A stretch of DNA of 64,000 bases from Azospirillum halopraeferens DSM 3675 (GCF_000429625.1 NZ_AUCF01000004.1:514945-578944), one strand, 5' to 3'. Positions 16,487 to 25,549 are shown, counted from the stretch's first letter. The notes: a model not told the origin generated them from the letters alone. Translations and numbers: made by a program.

Positions 16487-16987
16487 TCAGGTTTCCGGCC
16501 GTCGGTCGACGCCGACGGGCCCCGGGCGCTGCAGGACGGTGAAAGTCCCGTCGGTTTCCAGGACCACCGCGCCGACCCCGTCGAGGTCGGTGTAGCCGCC
16601 GGACCGGACGGCCGCTTCCAGTTCCTCGCGGGTAACCCGCGCCGCCTTCAGGGCGCCGTCCAGGGGACGGCCGTCGTGCAGGAGCAGGCTCGGCTCCGCC
16701 TTGACGATTCGCCGTACCCGGTCGGAGCGAACCGACAGCCAGGTGATGGCGTATTGCAGGCCGATCAGCACCGCGAACGCCGCGACCCCCTCGACCAGCG
16801 CCACGTCCCGGGACAGCAGCACCGTCGCCAGGGTGGATCCCAGCGCCACCGTGACGATGAAGTCGAACGCGTTCATCTTGGACAGCGTCCGCTTTCCCGA
16901 TGCGCGCAGCAGCAGCACCAGTGCCGCATAGGCCGGTACGCCGACGAGGACCACCCGCAGCAGTCCGGTCCATGTGTCGAAGATCAT
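16487..16987 (-). CDS. YetF/DUF421 family membrane protein
   Basis: About 166 residues: three N-terminal membrane helices (about 8-28, 38-58, 62-82) followed by a cytoplasmic DUF421 domain. The family signature is clear in RASGKRTLSKMNAFDFIVTV, LGSTLATVLLSRDVAL and AEPSLLLHDGRPLDGALKAA. Biochemical function is unknown; homologues are linked to spore and stress biology in Bacillus. ATG at 16987 has GGAG close upstream; longer in-frame starts would add an unrelated, charged stretch. It converges with the pseudo-receiver gene and is divergent from the TehA-family gene. Confidence 0.88.
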   Translation of the reverse strand: MIFDTWTGLLRVVLVGVPAYAALVLLLRASGKRTLSKMNAFDFIVTVALGSTLATVLLSRDVALVEGVAAFAVLIGLQYAITWLSVRSDRVRRIVKAEPSLLLHDGRPLDGALKAARVTREELEAAVRSGGYTDLDGVGAVVLETDGTFTVLQRPGPVGVDRRPET

Positions 16988-17181
16988 GCTCCGTCTCCGT
17001 TGTTTGTATTCTTCGTCGATCACGATGCTCGGCGGCGGAGTTGCCACCGCCGGCAAAGGGAGGGCCGCGCGGTACCGTGAATGCATGCCCGGCATGACGC
17101 CGATGCTCCATCCCCTGTCTTGAACGGCGCTGCGGCGCGGGTGTACATAAGCAAGCTCTAAAATGAGACGGGAGTGACGGC

Positions 17182-18198
17182 ATGGCTGTGAACCTTCCTG
17201 TGGGCACCCCGGCCGCGGCGGGACCCGATGCGGCGAAAGCAGCCGAACCCGGAACGTGGCTGATGCATGTGCCGGTCCCGCTGTTCGCCACGGTCATGGG
17301 CATCGGCGGCCTGGGGCTGGCGTGGCGGCGGGCCCATGAGGTGCTGGGCCTGCCGGCGGCGGCGGGCGAGGCGATCCTGGCGCTGGCGGCCCTGGCCTTC
17401 GTCGCCGTCGCCGCCCTGTACCTGACGAAGGCGGTGAAGCATCCCGCTGCCGTGCGGCACGAGTTCGACCATCCCGTCCGCACCAACTTCTTCCCGGCCA
17501 TGTCGATCGGCCTGATGATCCTGGCCGGCGGCGCGCTGCCCCACGCACCGGCTGCGGCGGAGGTGCTGTGGGTGGCGGCGGTGGCCCTGCACCTGGGGTT
17601 CGCGCTGGCCATCATGGGGCGCTGGATCAGCCGGAACCTGGAACTGCACGCCTTCAACCCCGCCTGGTTCATCCCCGTGGTGGGGAACGTGCTGGCGCCG
17701 CTGGTCGGGGTGAAGCTCGGCCACGTCGAGGTGTCCTGGTTCTTCTTCTCCGTCGGCCTGGTGTTCTGGCTGGCGCTGTTTCCCATACTTCTCTACCGCG
17801 TCATCTTCCATGACATGATGCCGGCCCGGCTGGTTCCGACGCTGGTGATCTTCCTGGCTCCGCCCGCCGTCGGGTTCCTGTCGTGGATGCAGCTCAACGG
17901 CGGGGTTCTGGATGCGGGGGCGCGGCTCCTGTTCTTCACGGCCCTGTTCACGGCGCTGCTGCTGGTGCGCCTGTCCGGACTGTTCCTCAAGGTGCCGTTC
18001 GCTGTGTCGTGGTGGGCCTTCACCTTCCCCTCGGCGGCCATGGCGATCGCCGCCATCGGCTACCACCAGGCGGTGGGCGGGACGGTGAGCGCGGTCATGG
18101 CCGGCCTGTTCCTGGCCGCCGCCACGGTGATCGTCGCGGTGGTCAGTGGCCGCACGGTGAAGGCGCTGATCGACGACCACCTGTTCGTTCCGGAATGA
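17182..18198 (+). CDS. TDT/SLAC1-family transporter (TehA-like)
   Basis: A 338-residue inner-membrane protein with about ten transmembrane helices. Family features include an opening PVPLFATVMGIGGLGLAWRR, HEFDHPVRTNFFPAMSIGLM, and HAFNPAWFIPVVGNVLAPL. TDT proteins include TehA (tellurite resistance), dicarboxylate/malate exporters and SLAC1 anion channels; the substrate here cannot be read from sequence. The stop overlaps a possible ATG of the next frame, and trxC follows within 21 bp, so the two are probably cotranscribed. No tehB-type methyltransferase is adjacent. Confidence 0.87.
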   Translation: MAVNLPVGTPAAAGPDAAKAAEPGTWLMHVPVPLFATVMGIGGLGLAWRRAHEVLGLPAAAGEAILALAALAFVAVAALYLTKAVKHPAAVRHEFDHPVRTNFFPAMSIGLMILAGGALPHAPAAAEVLWVAAVALHLGFALAIMGRWISRNLELHAFNPAWFIPVVGNVLAPLVGVKLGHVEVSWFFFSVGLVFWLALFPILLYRVIFHDMMPARLVPTLVIFLAPPAVGFLSWMQLNGGVLDAGARLLFFTALFTALLLVRLSGLFLKVPFAVSWWAFTFPSAAMAIAAIGYHQAVGGTVSAVMAGLFLAAATVIVAVVSGRTVKALIDDHLFVPE

Positions 18199-18218
18199 CC
18201 CCCAACGGAGCCACGCCC

Positions 18219-18647
18219 ATGCACGTCGTCTGCCCCCGTTGCGACACCGTCAACCGCCTGCCGCCGGACAAGCCGGCACTGGCGGGCAAGTGCGGCCACT
18301 GTCACGCCGCCCTGTTCGAGGGCCATCCCGTGGCGCTGACCGCCGAGCGCTTCGCCCATCATGCGGAGAAGGGCGACCTGCCGCTGCTGATCGACTTCTG
18401 GGCGGAATGGTGCGGCCCCTGTCGCATGATGGCGCCGGCCTTCGAGCAGGCGGCGCGGGCGCTGGAGCCGCACGTCCGTCTCGTCAAGGTGAACACCGAC
18501 GAGGAACAGCGCCTCGCCGGCCGCTTCCGCATCCAGGGGATCCCGACGCTGGTCCTGCTGCACCGCGGACAGGAGGTGGCGCGCACCAGCGGCGCCATGC
18601 CCGCCAACGCGCTGGTGTCCTGGACGCGGGGAAAGCTCGGCCTCTGA
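18219..18647 (+). CDS. trxC: Thioredoxin 2 (TrxC)
   Basis: A 142-residue cytoplasmic thioredoxin with the TrxC-specific N-terminal zinc-binding module: CPRC (near residue 5) and CGHC (near residue 26), then the thioredoxin fold with active site WCGPC near residue 66 and the cis-Pro loop GIPTLVLL. TrxC reduces disulfides and is usually part of the oxidative stress response. ATG at 18219 with GGAG nine bases upstream is preferred over the ATG at 18195 that overlaps the upstream stop codon. Likely cotranscribed with the TehA-family gene. Confidence 0.94.
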   Translation: MHVVCPRCDTVNRLPPDKPALAGKCGHCHAALFEGHPVALTAERFAHHAEKGDLPLLIDFWAEWCGPCRMMAPAFEQAARALEPHVRLVKVNTDEEQRLAGRFRIQGIPTLVLLHRGQEVARTSGAMPANALVSWTRGKLGL

Positions 18648-18734
18648 CGACGGGGTGCGTCCGGGGGTTGCCAAGCGGCGGTCCGATCCGGGATAACGGG
18701 CCGCTCCGGCACCACGCCCATGGGGTCCCCGAGC

Positions 18735-19292
18735 ATGAGCAAGGCATTCGTCAGGGAAAGCGACGGCGACGACGAGGACGACGCGCCGGAAGGCGCACGC
18801 CTGCCGCGCGGCACCAAGAATTACATGACACCGGCCGGGTTCGAGCGCATGCGCGAGGAGCTGCGCCACCTGCTGCGGGTGGAACGGCCGAAGGTGGTGG
18901 AGGTCGTCGCCTGGGCCGCCGGCAACGGCGACCGCTCGGAAAACGGGGACTACCTGTACGGCAAGAAGCGGCTGCGCGAGATCGATCGGCGCATCCGGTT
19001 CCTGAACAAGCGCCTGGAAAGCGCCGAGGTGGTGGACCCCGCGCAGCAGAAGACCCGCGACCGCGTCTTCTTCGGAGCCACCGTCACCTACGCCCGTGCC
19101 GGCGGCGAGGAGAACACCGTCACCATCGTCGGCGTCGACGAGGTGGATACCGACTGCGGCCGGGTGAGCTGGATCTCCCCCATCGCCCGCGCCCTGCTCA
19201 AGGCGCAGGAGGGCGACGAGGTGATCCTGCGCACCCCCGCCGGACCCGAAACCATCGAGGTGGTGGAGATCCGCTACCCGGATGCCGGCTGA
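18735..19292 (+). CDS. greB: Transcript cleavage factor GreB
   Basis: About 185 residues. After an acidic N-terminal extension (about 1-28, DGDDEDDAPEG) comes the coiled-coil GreA/GreB N domain with the acidic tip NGDRSENGDYLYGKKRLREI, then the C-terminal FKBP-like domain (VFFGATVTYA, ISPIARALL, GDEVILRTPAG). It rescues backtracked RNA polymerase by stimulating transcript cleavage. RSENGDY-x-YGKKRLRE is typical of GreB rather than GreA. The acidic extension is longer than in E. coli GreB. Start chosen at ATG 18735 (MSKAF); an ATG at 18720 is also in frame. Confidence 0.9.
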   Translation: MSKAFVRESDGDDEDDAPEGARLPRGTKNYMTPAGFERMREELRHLLRVERPKVVEVVAWAAGNGDRSENGDYLYGKKRLREIDRRIRFLNKRLESAEVVDPAQQKTRDRVFFGATVTYARAGGEENTVTIVGVDEVDTDCGRVSWISPIARALLKAQEGDEVILRTPAGPETIEVVEIRYPDAG

Positions 19293-19361
19293 GGCCAAGT
19301 CCTTCCGGACGGCATCAACCGGGATCGGAAATGGCCCGGCGGATCGTGTCGGCAGCAATCC

Positions 19362-19454
19362 TCACGGATACTCGCCCTTCTCAACGACATCCTGCATCTC
19401 TTGCAAGGACACCGCCTTTCGGCCGGGACGGTACAGAATGCCACGCACATTCAT
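19362..19454 (-). CDS. Possible 30-residue small protein
   Basis: A short ORF (begins [12 protein letters not shown], ends EKGEYP) in the gap between greB and ald. It is preceded by GAGGT six bases before the ATG, a good ribosome-binding match, and its composition looks protein-like. No family recognised. It may also be the remnant of a longer gene. Evidence is weak. Confidence 0.25.
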   Translation of the reverse strand: MNVRGILYRPGRKAVSLQEMQDVVEKGEYP

Positions 19455-19496
19455 GGTTGACCTCATGCAAGGCGACCCCGGCTCCGCGGCCGCGGA

Positions 19497-20615
19497 CTAC
19501 AGCCGCAGCGCGTCCTCGGCCGGCTGGTAGTCCAGGCTCTGCGCCTCCGCCACCGCCTTGAAGGTGACGCGGCCGTGATGGACGTTCAGGCCGGCGCGCA
19601 GGTGCGGGTCCTCGGCCAGGGCCGCGCGGTAGCCCCGGTCGGCCAGCGCCAGCACGAAGGGCAGGGTGGCGTTGTTCAGCGCGAAGGTGGAGGTGCGTGC
19701 GACGCCGCCGGGCATGTTGGCGACGCAGTAATGCACCACGTCGTCGACCACATAGGTGGGATCGGCGTGGGTGGTGGGGCGGGACGTCTCGAAGCAGCCG
19801 CCCTGGTCGATGGCCACGTCGACGACCACGGCGCCGCGCTGCATGCGGGCGACCATGTCGCGGGTCACCAGCTTGGGAGCGGCGGCACCCGGCAGCAGCA
19901 CCGCGCCGATCACCAGGTCGGCTTCCAGCACATGCTCCTCGATGGCGTCGACGGTGGAGTAGATGGTCTGCAGCTTGGCGCCGAACTGAAGGTCGAGTTC
20001 CTTCAGGCGCGGCAGCGAGCGGTCGAGGACGATCACCTTCGCTTCCAGACCCATGGCCATGCGGGCGGCGTTGGTGCCGACGACGCCGCCGCCCAGCACC
20101 ACCACCTTGGCGGCCACCACTCCCGGCACGCCGCCCAGCAGCACGCCGCGCCCGCCCTGCGCCTTTTCCAGGCAGTGGGCGCCCGCCTGCACGGCCATGC
20201 GGCCGGCCACCTCGCTCATGGGGGCGAGGAGAGGCAGGCCGCCGAACCGGTCGGTCACCGTCTCGTAGGCGATGGCCACCGCGCCGGAGTCCACGAGCAG
20301 CGCCGTCTGCTGCGGATCGGGGGCGAGGTGGAGATAGGTGAACAGCACCTGCCCCTCGCGCAGCATGCGGCATTCCGCCGGCTGCGGCTCCTTGACCTTG
20401 ACGATCATCTCCGCCTGCGCGAACACGGACGGGGCGTCGGGCAGGATCTCCGCCCCGGCGGCGGCGTAGCGGTCGTCGTCGAGACCGATGGCGGCGCCGG
20501 CCCCGGCTTCCACGACGACGCGGTGGCCGTGATGGACCAGTTCGCGGACCGAGGCCGGTGTCAGCCCCACCCGGTACTCGTGATTCTTGATTTCCCGTGG
20601 CACGCCGATGAGCAT
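19497..20615 (-). CDS. ald: Alanine dehydrogenase
   Basis: A 372-residue NAD-dependent enzyme interconverting L-alanine with pyruvate and ammonia. It begins with the family hallmark [18 protein letters not shown], has MIVKVKEPQ and YLHLAPD (substrate-binding Lys and His), and the Rossmann motif [16 protein letters not shown] near residue 175. [20 protein letters not shown] and [16 protein letters not shown] are also characteristic. Full length. It allows growth on alanine or NADH reoxidation. It is convergent with greB and lies 68 bp downstream of rlmJ on the same strand. Confidence 0.96.
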   Translation of the reverse strand: MLIGVPREIKNHEYRVGLTPASVRELVHHGHRVVVEAGAGAAIGLDDDRYAAAGAEILPDAPSVFAQAEMIVKVKEPQPAECRMLREGQVLFTYLHLAPDPQQTALLVDSGAVAIAYETVTDRFGGLPLLAPMSEVAGRMAVQAGAHCLEKAQGGRGVLLGGVPGVVAAKVVVLGGGVVGTNAARMAMGLEAKVIVLDRSLPRLKELDLQFGAKLQTIYSTVDAIEEHVLEADLVIGAVLLPGAAAPKLVTRDMVARMQRGAVVVDVAIDQGGCFETSRPTTHADPTYVVDDVVHYCVANMPGGVARTSTFALNNATLPFVLALADRGYRAALAEDPHLRAGLNVHHGRVTFKAVAEAQSLDYQPAEDALRL

Positions 20616-20683
20616 CGAAACACCTCCGCTGCGATGGGGCCCGAGCACCCGCTGCAATAATGTAGGGGGTGCGGCGGGCGCCG

Positions 20684-21520
20684 TCACTCGGGCACGAGCC
20701 AGCTCACGCCCGCACCGCCGCCGGTGGCGGGCAGGGCGGCGTGCAGCGCCGGCAGCGCCTCGCCGAGCGCGGTGTCGAGTGTCCAGGGCGGATTGACGAT
20801 CGCCATCCCGCAGCCGTTGAGCCGCAGGTGCGTGTCCTCGGGGTGGATGGTCAGTTCGGCCAGCAGGATGCGGCGGATGCCGGTGGCCTCCAGCGCCTCG
20901 TGGAAGCGCCAGACCGCCGGGCGCTCCTTGATCGGGTACCACAGGGCGTAGATGCCGGTCGGCCAGCGCCGGTGGGCGCGGGCCAGGCCGTCGGCGAGGC
21001 GGGTGAACTCGTCCGGCTCCTCGAACGGCGGGTCCATGAGGACGAGACCGCGGCGCTCGCGCGGCGGCAGATGGGCTTTCAGCGCGGCGTAGGCGTCGCC
21101 GCGGTGCACCGCCACCGCGGGGTCGCCGGCGAACTCCCGCTTCAGGGTCCCGGCGTCCTCCGGGTGCAGTTCCACCGCCACCAGCCGGTCCTGTGGCCGC
21201 ATCAGGGCGCGCGCCAGCAGTGGTGAGCCGGGATACCAGCGCAAGGAGCCGTCGGGGTTGAGGTCCTGCACCGCGTCCAGATAGGGGGCGAGGGCCGGGT
21301 GCGGCGGCGGCCGGCCGAACAGCGCGGCGATGCCGCCGACATACTCCCCGGTGCGCTGCGCCGGGTCCGAGGCCAGGTCATAGCGGCCGATGCCGGCGTG
21401 CGTGTCCAGCACGCAGAAGGGCGCCGGCTTGGCCCGCAGCCGGTCGAGGATCGCCGCGACCACGGCGTGCTTCAGGACGTCGGCGAAGTTGCCGGCGTGA
21501 AAGGCGTGACGGTAATTCAT
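20684..21520 (-). CDS. rlmJ: 23S rRNA (adenine2030-N6)-methyltransferase
   Basis: A 278-residue SAM-dependent methyltransferase that modifies A2030 of 23S rRNA. The family start [18 protein letters not shown] is conserved, followed by [13 protein letters not shown] (SAM-binding), [15 protein letters not shown] and the catalytic [10 protein letters not shown]. The C-terminal part includes [15 protein letters not shown]. Length is typical. It lies between ald and the lytic transglycosylase gene, all on the minus strand. Confidence 0.94.
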   Translation of the reverse strand: MNYRHAFHAGNFADVLKHAVVAAILDRLRAKPAPFCVLDTHAGIGRYDLASDPAQRTGEYVGGIAALFGRPPPHPALAPYLDAVQDLNPDGSLRWYPGSPLLARALMRPQDRLVAVELHPEDAGTLKREFAGDPAVAVHRGDAYAALKAHLPPRERRGLVLMDPPFEEPDEFTRLADGLARAHRRWPTGIYALWYPIKERPAVWRFHEALEATGIRRILLAELTIHPEDTHLRLNGCGMAIVNPPWTLDTALGEALPALHAALPATGGGAGVSWLVPE

Positions 21521-21582
21521 GACCCGCGGTGTAGCGCACCCGTGGGGCCGCCGTCATCCCGTCCGGTGCGGCCCCGGCCCGA

Positions 21583-22242
21583 TCAGTTGATTGCGGCGAC
21601 CTGGCTGTTGTGGAAGGTGCGGCGGGTGCGCGGCGCGATGGCCGGTGTGCGCTCGTCGTCGCAGGCGGAGGACTCCAGCAGCTTCGCGCTGTCGGTGTCG
21701 AGGGCGGCCAGGTGCTGCCACACCTTGCAGACGTACCCCTCCGCCCGGCGCAGGGAGCCGCCGTTGTAGCGGGCGACGGCGGAGCGCCAGCTTCCGAACT
21801 CACCGTGCAGGCGGACCAGCAGGCGGCCGGCGAACCAGACGTTGTCCCGCGGGTCGACGATGCGTTCCAGCGGCTGGAACTTGCCGCGGTGGACGCTCAG
21901 CGACACCTGCATGCAGCCGACGTAGACGTTGTCGCGCAGGCGGCCCTTGGCATCGCGCAGATGCCGGGCGGCGTCCTCGGTGCCCTTGGCGAAAACCGCC
22001 CGGCCGTTGACGCTCATGGCATAGGGATGGGGGGTGCCGCCGACGCCGCTTTCCACCAGGGCGATCGAGACCAGAAGACCGGCGGGGATGTTCAGCGCCC
22101 GCTCCGCCTCCACGGCGTGGGATACGCAGGCGTCCTGGCCTGCGGCTGCGGGCTTTGCGTCGAGGGGTGCCAGGGCCATGCCGATGGCGAGGGCCGCAAG
22201 CCCTCCGAGCGTTCTGCGCATGCGTCGAACCCGACCACGCAT
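21583..22242 (-). CDS. Secreted lytic transglycosylase (SLT-domain) protein
   Basis: About 219 residues with an N-terminal signal peptide (hydrophobic core LGGLAALAIGMALAPLDA, cleavage probably near AKPAAA). The mature part carries the SLT-type lysozyme fold: SIALVESGVGG with the catalytic Glu, the YVGCMQVSLSVH core and VARYNGG. Such enzymes cleave peptidoglycan glycan strands and often serve envelope-spanning machines. Cysteines flank the domain, fitting a periplasmic protein. Start at ATG 22242 is preferred to the GTG/ATG extension to 22365, which would bury the signal peptide. Confidence 0.82.
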   Translation of the reverse strand: MRGRVRRMRRTLGGLAALAIGMALAPLDAKPAAAGQDACVSHAVEAERALNIPAGLLVSIALVESGVGGTPHPYAMSVNGRAVFAKGTEDAARHLRDAKGRLRDNVYVGCMQVSLSVHRGKFQPLERIVDPRDNVWFAGRLLVRLHGEFGSWRSAVARYNGGSLRRAEGYVCKVWQHLAALDTDSAKLLESSACDDERTPAIAPRTRRTFHNSQVAAIN

Positions 22243-22680
22243 CTCTCCGTCCCCCTTTTGCTGTCCCGCCTGCCCGCGGGGACCGTGCCGTGGCACGGAT
22301 TTGACTCCCGGCCGCCGAGTCTCTGTACGGCGACCGCCTCCTACAAGAATGACCGCGTCTCCCAATCGGACGCGGGCCGATCATTTTCCGAAATTTGTAC
22401 CAGCGTCAACCCAATTGATTCCCGGTAATACCACAATCGCCGATTCCGGCCGGTTCGGCGCCCACTCATCTCCTTCGCACTAAAACTTTCGACCGGGTGC
22501 GGCAGCGCCTTGATTCACCGGGATTCCCTTGTCGCGGGCCGGCTGTGTTGCAGTTTTGTGCAGGTGCGGCGGTGCGTGGCGAAAAATCCACAATAGACAC
22601 CTGTTTTCAAAGGGATCTTGATTTTTGCGGCGCGGCAGTGCAGAGCATTGCTCTTTCTCCGGATCCGGACGTGCGACACG
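22243..22680. other. 438-bp divergent intergenic region
   Basis: Holds the promoters of the transglycosylase (minus) and TPR-methyltransferase (plus). The stretch at 22375-22640 is less GC-rich than its surroundings (for example GAAAAATCCACAATAGACAC). No clear ORF, operator or RNA gene was recognised. Confidence 0.5.
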
Positions 22681-24042
22681 GTGTCCATCGCTCCCTCACT
22701 CTATGGCTTTGGTGATAGCCCGCCGGCCGGCGGCGACGCCGGGGCGACCACCCTGGAGGCCTGTTTCGAGACCGGATTCCAGCGGCTCTACGCCGGCGAT
22801 TCCGCGGCGGCCGAGGCGGCGTTCCGTACCGCCGTGGCGCTTGCCCCCGACAGCGCCGAGGCCCGCGCCGCCCTGGCGGAGGCGCTGAGCGCGGCCGGCC
22901 GCCCCGGCGAGGCGGCGCAAGCCTTCGCCGAGGCTCTGGCCCGCGATTCGTCCCCCTGGCCCTGGCGATTCGGCCGTGCCGAGGCGCTGGCCGAAGCCGG
23001 CGCGCCCGATGCGGCGGTGGCGGCGTTCCGAGACCTTGCGGCCGAGCGGCCCGACGCCGCGGCGGTGCGCCGCGGACTGGCCCGCGCGCTGGTCCGCGCC
23101 GGCCGTCCGGCGGAGGCGGTGGGGGAGTACCGGGAGGCTGTGTTCCTGCGCCCCGACGACGTGGCGACGGCCATTGAGCTGGGCGCCCTGCTGACTGCCG
23201 CCGGCGAGGCGCCGGCCGCCCTGGAGCTGCTGCAACCGCTGGTCCGCCGCTGTCCGGATGAGGCCCGCCTGCACCTGGAGGTGGGGCGTGCCTGGATCGA
23301 ACTGCGGGAGGCCGGCAAGGCGTTGGCCGCCCTGCGCCGGGCCCGCGCGCTGGACGAGGCGGACGTCTGCGGTGCCGCGGAGCTGATCGCGGCGCTGGAG
23401 GGCGGGGCGCTGGCGGACCTGACGCCGGCCTACGTGCGCGCCCTGTTCGACCGTTACGCCGACCGGTTCGATGCCGATCTCGTGGGGAAGCTGGACTACC
23501 GGGGTCCGGCGCTGGTGCGCGAGGCGCTGGAGCGCGTCGGGGGCACCCCGTCGGGGCTGCGCATCCTCGACCTCGGCTGCGGCACCGGCCTGGCAGGGGT
23601 GGAACTGCGGCCGTGGGCGGACTGGCTGGCCGGCGTCGACCTGGCGCCGCGCATGGTGGAGAAGGCCGCCGCGCGGGGCCTCTACGACGAGGTGCGGGTC
23701 TGCGACATCGGCGCCGCGCTGTGGGCGACGCCCGGCTCCTGGGACGTGCTGGCCGCGGCCGACGTGCTGGTCTATGTGGGCGACCTGACGCCGCTGTTCG
23801 CCGCCGCCGCCGCCGCGCTGCGCCCGGGCGGCCGGTTCGCCGCCACGGCGGAACGGCTGGACGGGGCGGAGGGTTTCGCGCTGGGACCGGCGCGTCGCTA
23901 CGCCCACACCCGCGGCCACATCGAGCAGGCGGCCGCGGCGGCCGGCCTCACGGTGCGTCTCCTGGAGCCCTGCTCACCGCGCCGCGAAAAGCAGGTTCCC
24001 GTCGCCGGCTGGGTGTTCGTGCTGGAGACACCCGCCGGTTAG
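22681..24042 (+). CDS. TPR-repeat SAM-dependent methyltransferase
   Basis: Four to five tetratricopeptide repeats (about residues 25-235; for example AFRTAVALAPDSAEARAALA) are fused to a class I methyltransferase domain (about 245-453) with ILDLGCGTGLAGVELRP (SAM motif I), MVEKAAARGLYDE and VLAAADVLVYVGDL. This architecture is common in Rhodospirillales and rhizobia; the substrate is unknown. The start is uncertain: the GTG at 22681 gives 453 residues, an upstream in-frame start at 22618 gives 474, and neither has a strong ribosome-binding site. It converges with the anti-sigma-like gene. Confidence 0.8.
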   Translation: MSIAPSLYGFGDSPPAGGDAGATTLEACFETGFQRLYAGDSAAAEAAFRTAVALAPDSAEARAALAEALSAAGRPGEAAQAFAEALARDSSPWPWRFGRAEALAEAGAPDAAVAAFRDLAAERPDAAAVRRGLARALVRAGRPAEAVGEYREAVFLRPDDVATAIELGALLTAAGEAPAALELLQPLVRRCPDEARLHLEVGRAWIELREAGKALAALRRARALDEADVCGAAELIAALEGGALADLTPAYVRALFDRYADRFDADLVGKLDYRGPALVREALERVGGTPSGLRILDLGCGTGLAGVELRPWADWLAGVDLAPRMVEKAAARGLYDEVRVCDIGAALWATPGSWDVLAAADVLVYVGDLTPLFAAAAAALRPGGRFAATAERLDGAEGFALGPARRYAHTRGHIEQAAAAAGLTVRLLEPCSPRREKQVPVAGWVFVLETPAG

Positions 24043-24052
24043 GCACCGGTTT

Positions 24053-24071
24053 TCCCCCGCGCGGCGGGGGA
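24053..24071. terminator. Bidirectional hairpin between TPR-methyltransferase and anti-sigma-like gene
   Basis: An 8-bp perfect stem (TCCCCCGC/GCGGGGGA) with a 3-base loop sits between the two convergent stop codons. It has a short T run (TTT) on the upstream side, which serves minus-strand transcripts. Confidence 0.5.
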
Positions 24072-24308
24072 TCACCCCTTGGGTCGCCGCTTGCGCAGCA
24101 CCTCCAGCATCCGTTCGGGCACCGGCTCTTCCAGCACGGGATCATAGAGCCGGTGCAGTTCCTGCACGTGCTGGCGGTGCAGGGCCAGCAGCGCCTTGGC
24201 GTCCGCGTCGGATTCGACGCGGTCTTCGAAGTCGCGGCGTTCCTGCTCGCTGAGGGCGCCGTCCAGGTAAGCGTTGATGTGGCTCATGGTCACGCGCTTC
24301 ATGTCCAT
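24072..24308 (-). CDS. Small anti-sigma-factor-like protein
   Basis: A 78-residue protein whose N-terminal half (MSHINAYLDGALSEQERRDF) matches the helical anti-sigma domain of zinc-less RsiW-type proteins. The C-terminal half (LHRLYDPVLEEPVPERMLEV) also resembles the sigma-binding core of NepR, the EcfG anti-sigma factor. No membrane helix and no zinc-binding HxxxCxxC motif. An EcfG-type GGAAC-N16-CGTT promoter lies 130-155 bp upstream on the same strand, and an EcfG-like sigma gene is 1.2 kb away, separated by an SDR gene. Family is inferred; MSHINAY at 24290 is an alternative start. Confidence 0.65.
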   Translation of the reverse strand: MDMKRVTMSHINAYLDGALSEQERRDFEDRVESDADAKALLALHRQHVQELHRLYDPVLEEPVPERMLEVLRKRRPKG

Positions 24309-24618
24309 ACGATCCCGGAGCGTCTCCAAGCCCTTGCCAAGACCGGCTTTAGCGGTCGGCGACCCGTCCGGCACTATAATCCATCCCGTAAGGGGGCGGG
24401 AGTGCCCGTACCCCTTATTATGAGGTGCATTCGAACAACGGTTGGGTACGGTCCCGGTTCCACCCGCCGACGTGCCTGCCGTCGATTTTCCCGCCCCGCC
24501 GCCGTGCTTTCGTGTCGCCCGATGTAACAGCGGCTCGGATCGCTTGTTCCAGAGGATGGCGCGTGGCGCGGCACCGTGCCGCGCCGGCCACACCCGTTGG
24601 AATCACAAGGAGATCTCC
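24309..24618. other. 310-bp divergent regulatory region with an EcfG-type promoter
   Basis: Separates the anti-sigma-like gene (minus) from the SDR gene (plus). It contains the GGAAC-N16-CGTT element on the minus strand and an AAGGAG ribosome-binding site (24608-24613) for the SDR. No ORF or RNA gene recognised in the rest. Confidence 0.6.
24437..24461 (-). promoter_or_regulatory. EcfG-type promoter (GGAAC-N16-CGTT) of the anti-sigma-like gene
   Basis: On the minus strand, GGAAC (24461-24457) and CGTT (24440-24437) are separated by exactly 16 bases, the alphaproteobacterial general stress (EcfG) consensus. The element reads toward the small anti-sigma-like gene starting at 24308, about 130 bp downstream. 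Confidence 0.6.
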
Positions 24619-25479
24619 ATGGCGCAGCAGGAGGGCGGGCAGCCGGCCCAGCATCAGGACGTGCAGCCCGGCCGCGAAGGCCCGATGAGGCCTCACCCGT
24701 CGGAAACCCGACCCGGCTATCGCGGCAGCGGCAAGCTGGAGGGCAAGGTGGCGCTGATCACCGGCGGCGACAGCGGTATCGGCCGTGCGGTGGCGGTGCT
24801 GTTCGCCCGCGAAGGAGCGCGGGTGGGCATCGTCTACCTGGAGGAGGACGAGGACGCCCGGGACACGGCGGAGCTGGTCCGGGCAGAGGGGCAAACCTGC
24901 ACCCTGATCCGCGGCGACGTCGGAAACGAGGACATCTGCCGCCGGGCCGTGGCGCAGATGATCGAAGAGCACGGCCGCCTCGACATCCTGGTGAACAACG
25001 CCGCCGAGCAGCACCCGCAGGAGCGGTTCGAGGACATCACCGCCGAACAGCTCGAACGCACCTTCCGCACCAACATCTTCGCCTATTTCTACCTGACCCG
25101 GGCGGCACTGCCGCACATGAAGGAAGGCGCAACGATCGTCAACACCACGTCGGTGACGGCGTACAAGGGAAACCCGACGCTGGTCGACTATTCCTCGACC
25201 AAGGGCGCCATCGTGGCCTTCACCCGGTCGCTGGCGCTCCAGCTTGCCGAACGGGGCATCCGCGTCAACGCCGTGGCGCCGGGGCCGATCTGGACGCCGC
25301 TGATCCCCTCCACCTTTCCTCCGGAGAAGGTGGAGAGCTTCGGGACCGACGTGCCGCTGGGGCGTCCCGGTCAGCCCGACGAGGTGGCGCCCGCCTACGT
25401 CTTCCTGGCCGGGAACGATTCCAGCTACATGAGCGGCCAGGTCCTGCATCCCAACGGCGGCAGCGTCATCAACGGGTGA
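24619..25479 (+). CDS. Short-chain dehydrogenase/reductase, general-stress type
   Basis: A 286-residue NAD(P)-dependent oxidoreductase. An N-terminal tail of about 40 residues (HPSETRPGYRGSGKLEGK) precedes the Rossmann fold, as in YghA/YdaD-type stress SDRs. Motifs: ALITGGDSGIGRAVA (cofactor), ILVNNAAEQHP (NNAG variant), Ser in NTTSVTAY, catalytic YSSTKGA, and VNAVAPGPIWTPLIP. Substrate unknown; relatives reduce aldehydes. Strong AAGGAG ribosome-binding site upstream of ATG 24619. It sits between the anti-sigma-like and the sigma gene, fitting a stress locus. A near-perfect terminator follows. Confidence 0.9.
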   Translation: MAQQEGGQPAQHQDVQPGREGPMRPHPSETRPGYRGSGKLEGKVALITGGDSGIGRAVAVLFAREGARVGIVYLEEDEDARDTAELVRAEGQTCTLIRGDVGNEDICRRAVAQMIEEHGRLDILVNNAAEQHPQERFEDITAEQLERTFRTNIFAYFYLTRAALPHMKEGATIVNTTSVTAYKGNPTLVDYSSTKGAIVAFTRSLALQLAERGIRVNAVAPGPIWTPLIPSTFPPEKVESFGTDVPLGRPGQPDEVAPAYVFLAGNDSSYMSGQVLHPNGGSVING

Positions 25480-25489
25480 CCCGAACAAC

Positions 25490-25523
25490 GCAAAGGCCGG
25501 GGCAGTGATGCCCCGGCCTTTGC
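25490..25523. terminator. Strong bidirectional terminator between SDR and sigma factor genes
   Basis: Perfect 15-bp stem (GCAAAGGCCGGGGCA at 25490-25504 with its complement at 25509-25523) and a four-base loop between convergent genes. Confidence 0.75.
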
Positions 25524-25549
25524 GCCGCAATCGGAATGCGGAGGATCGG

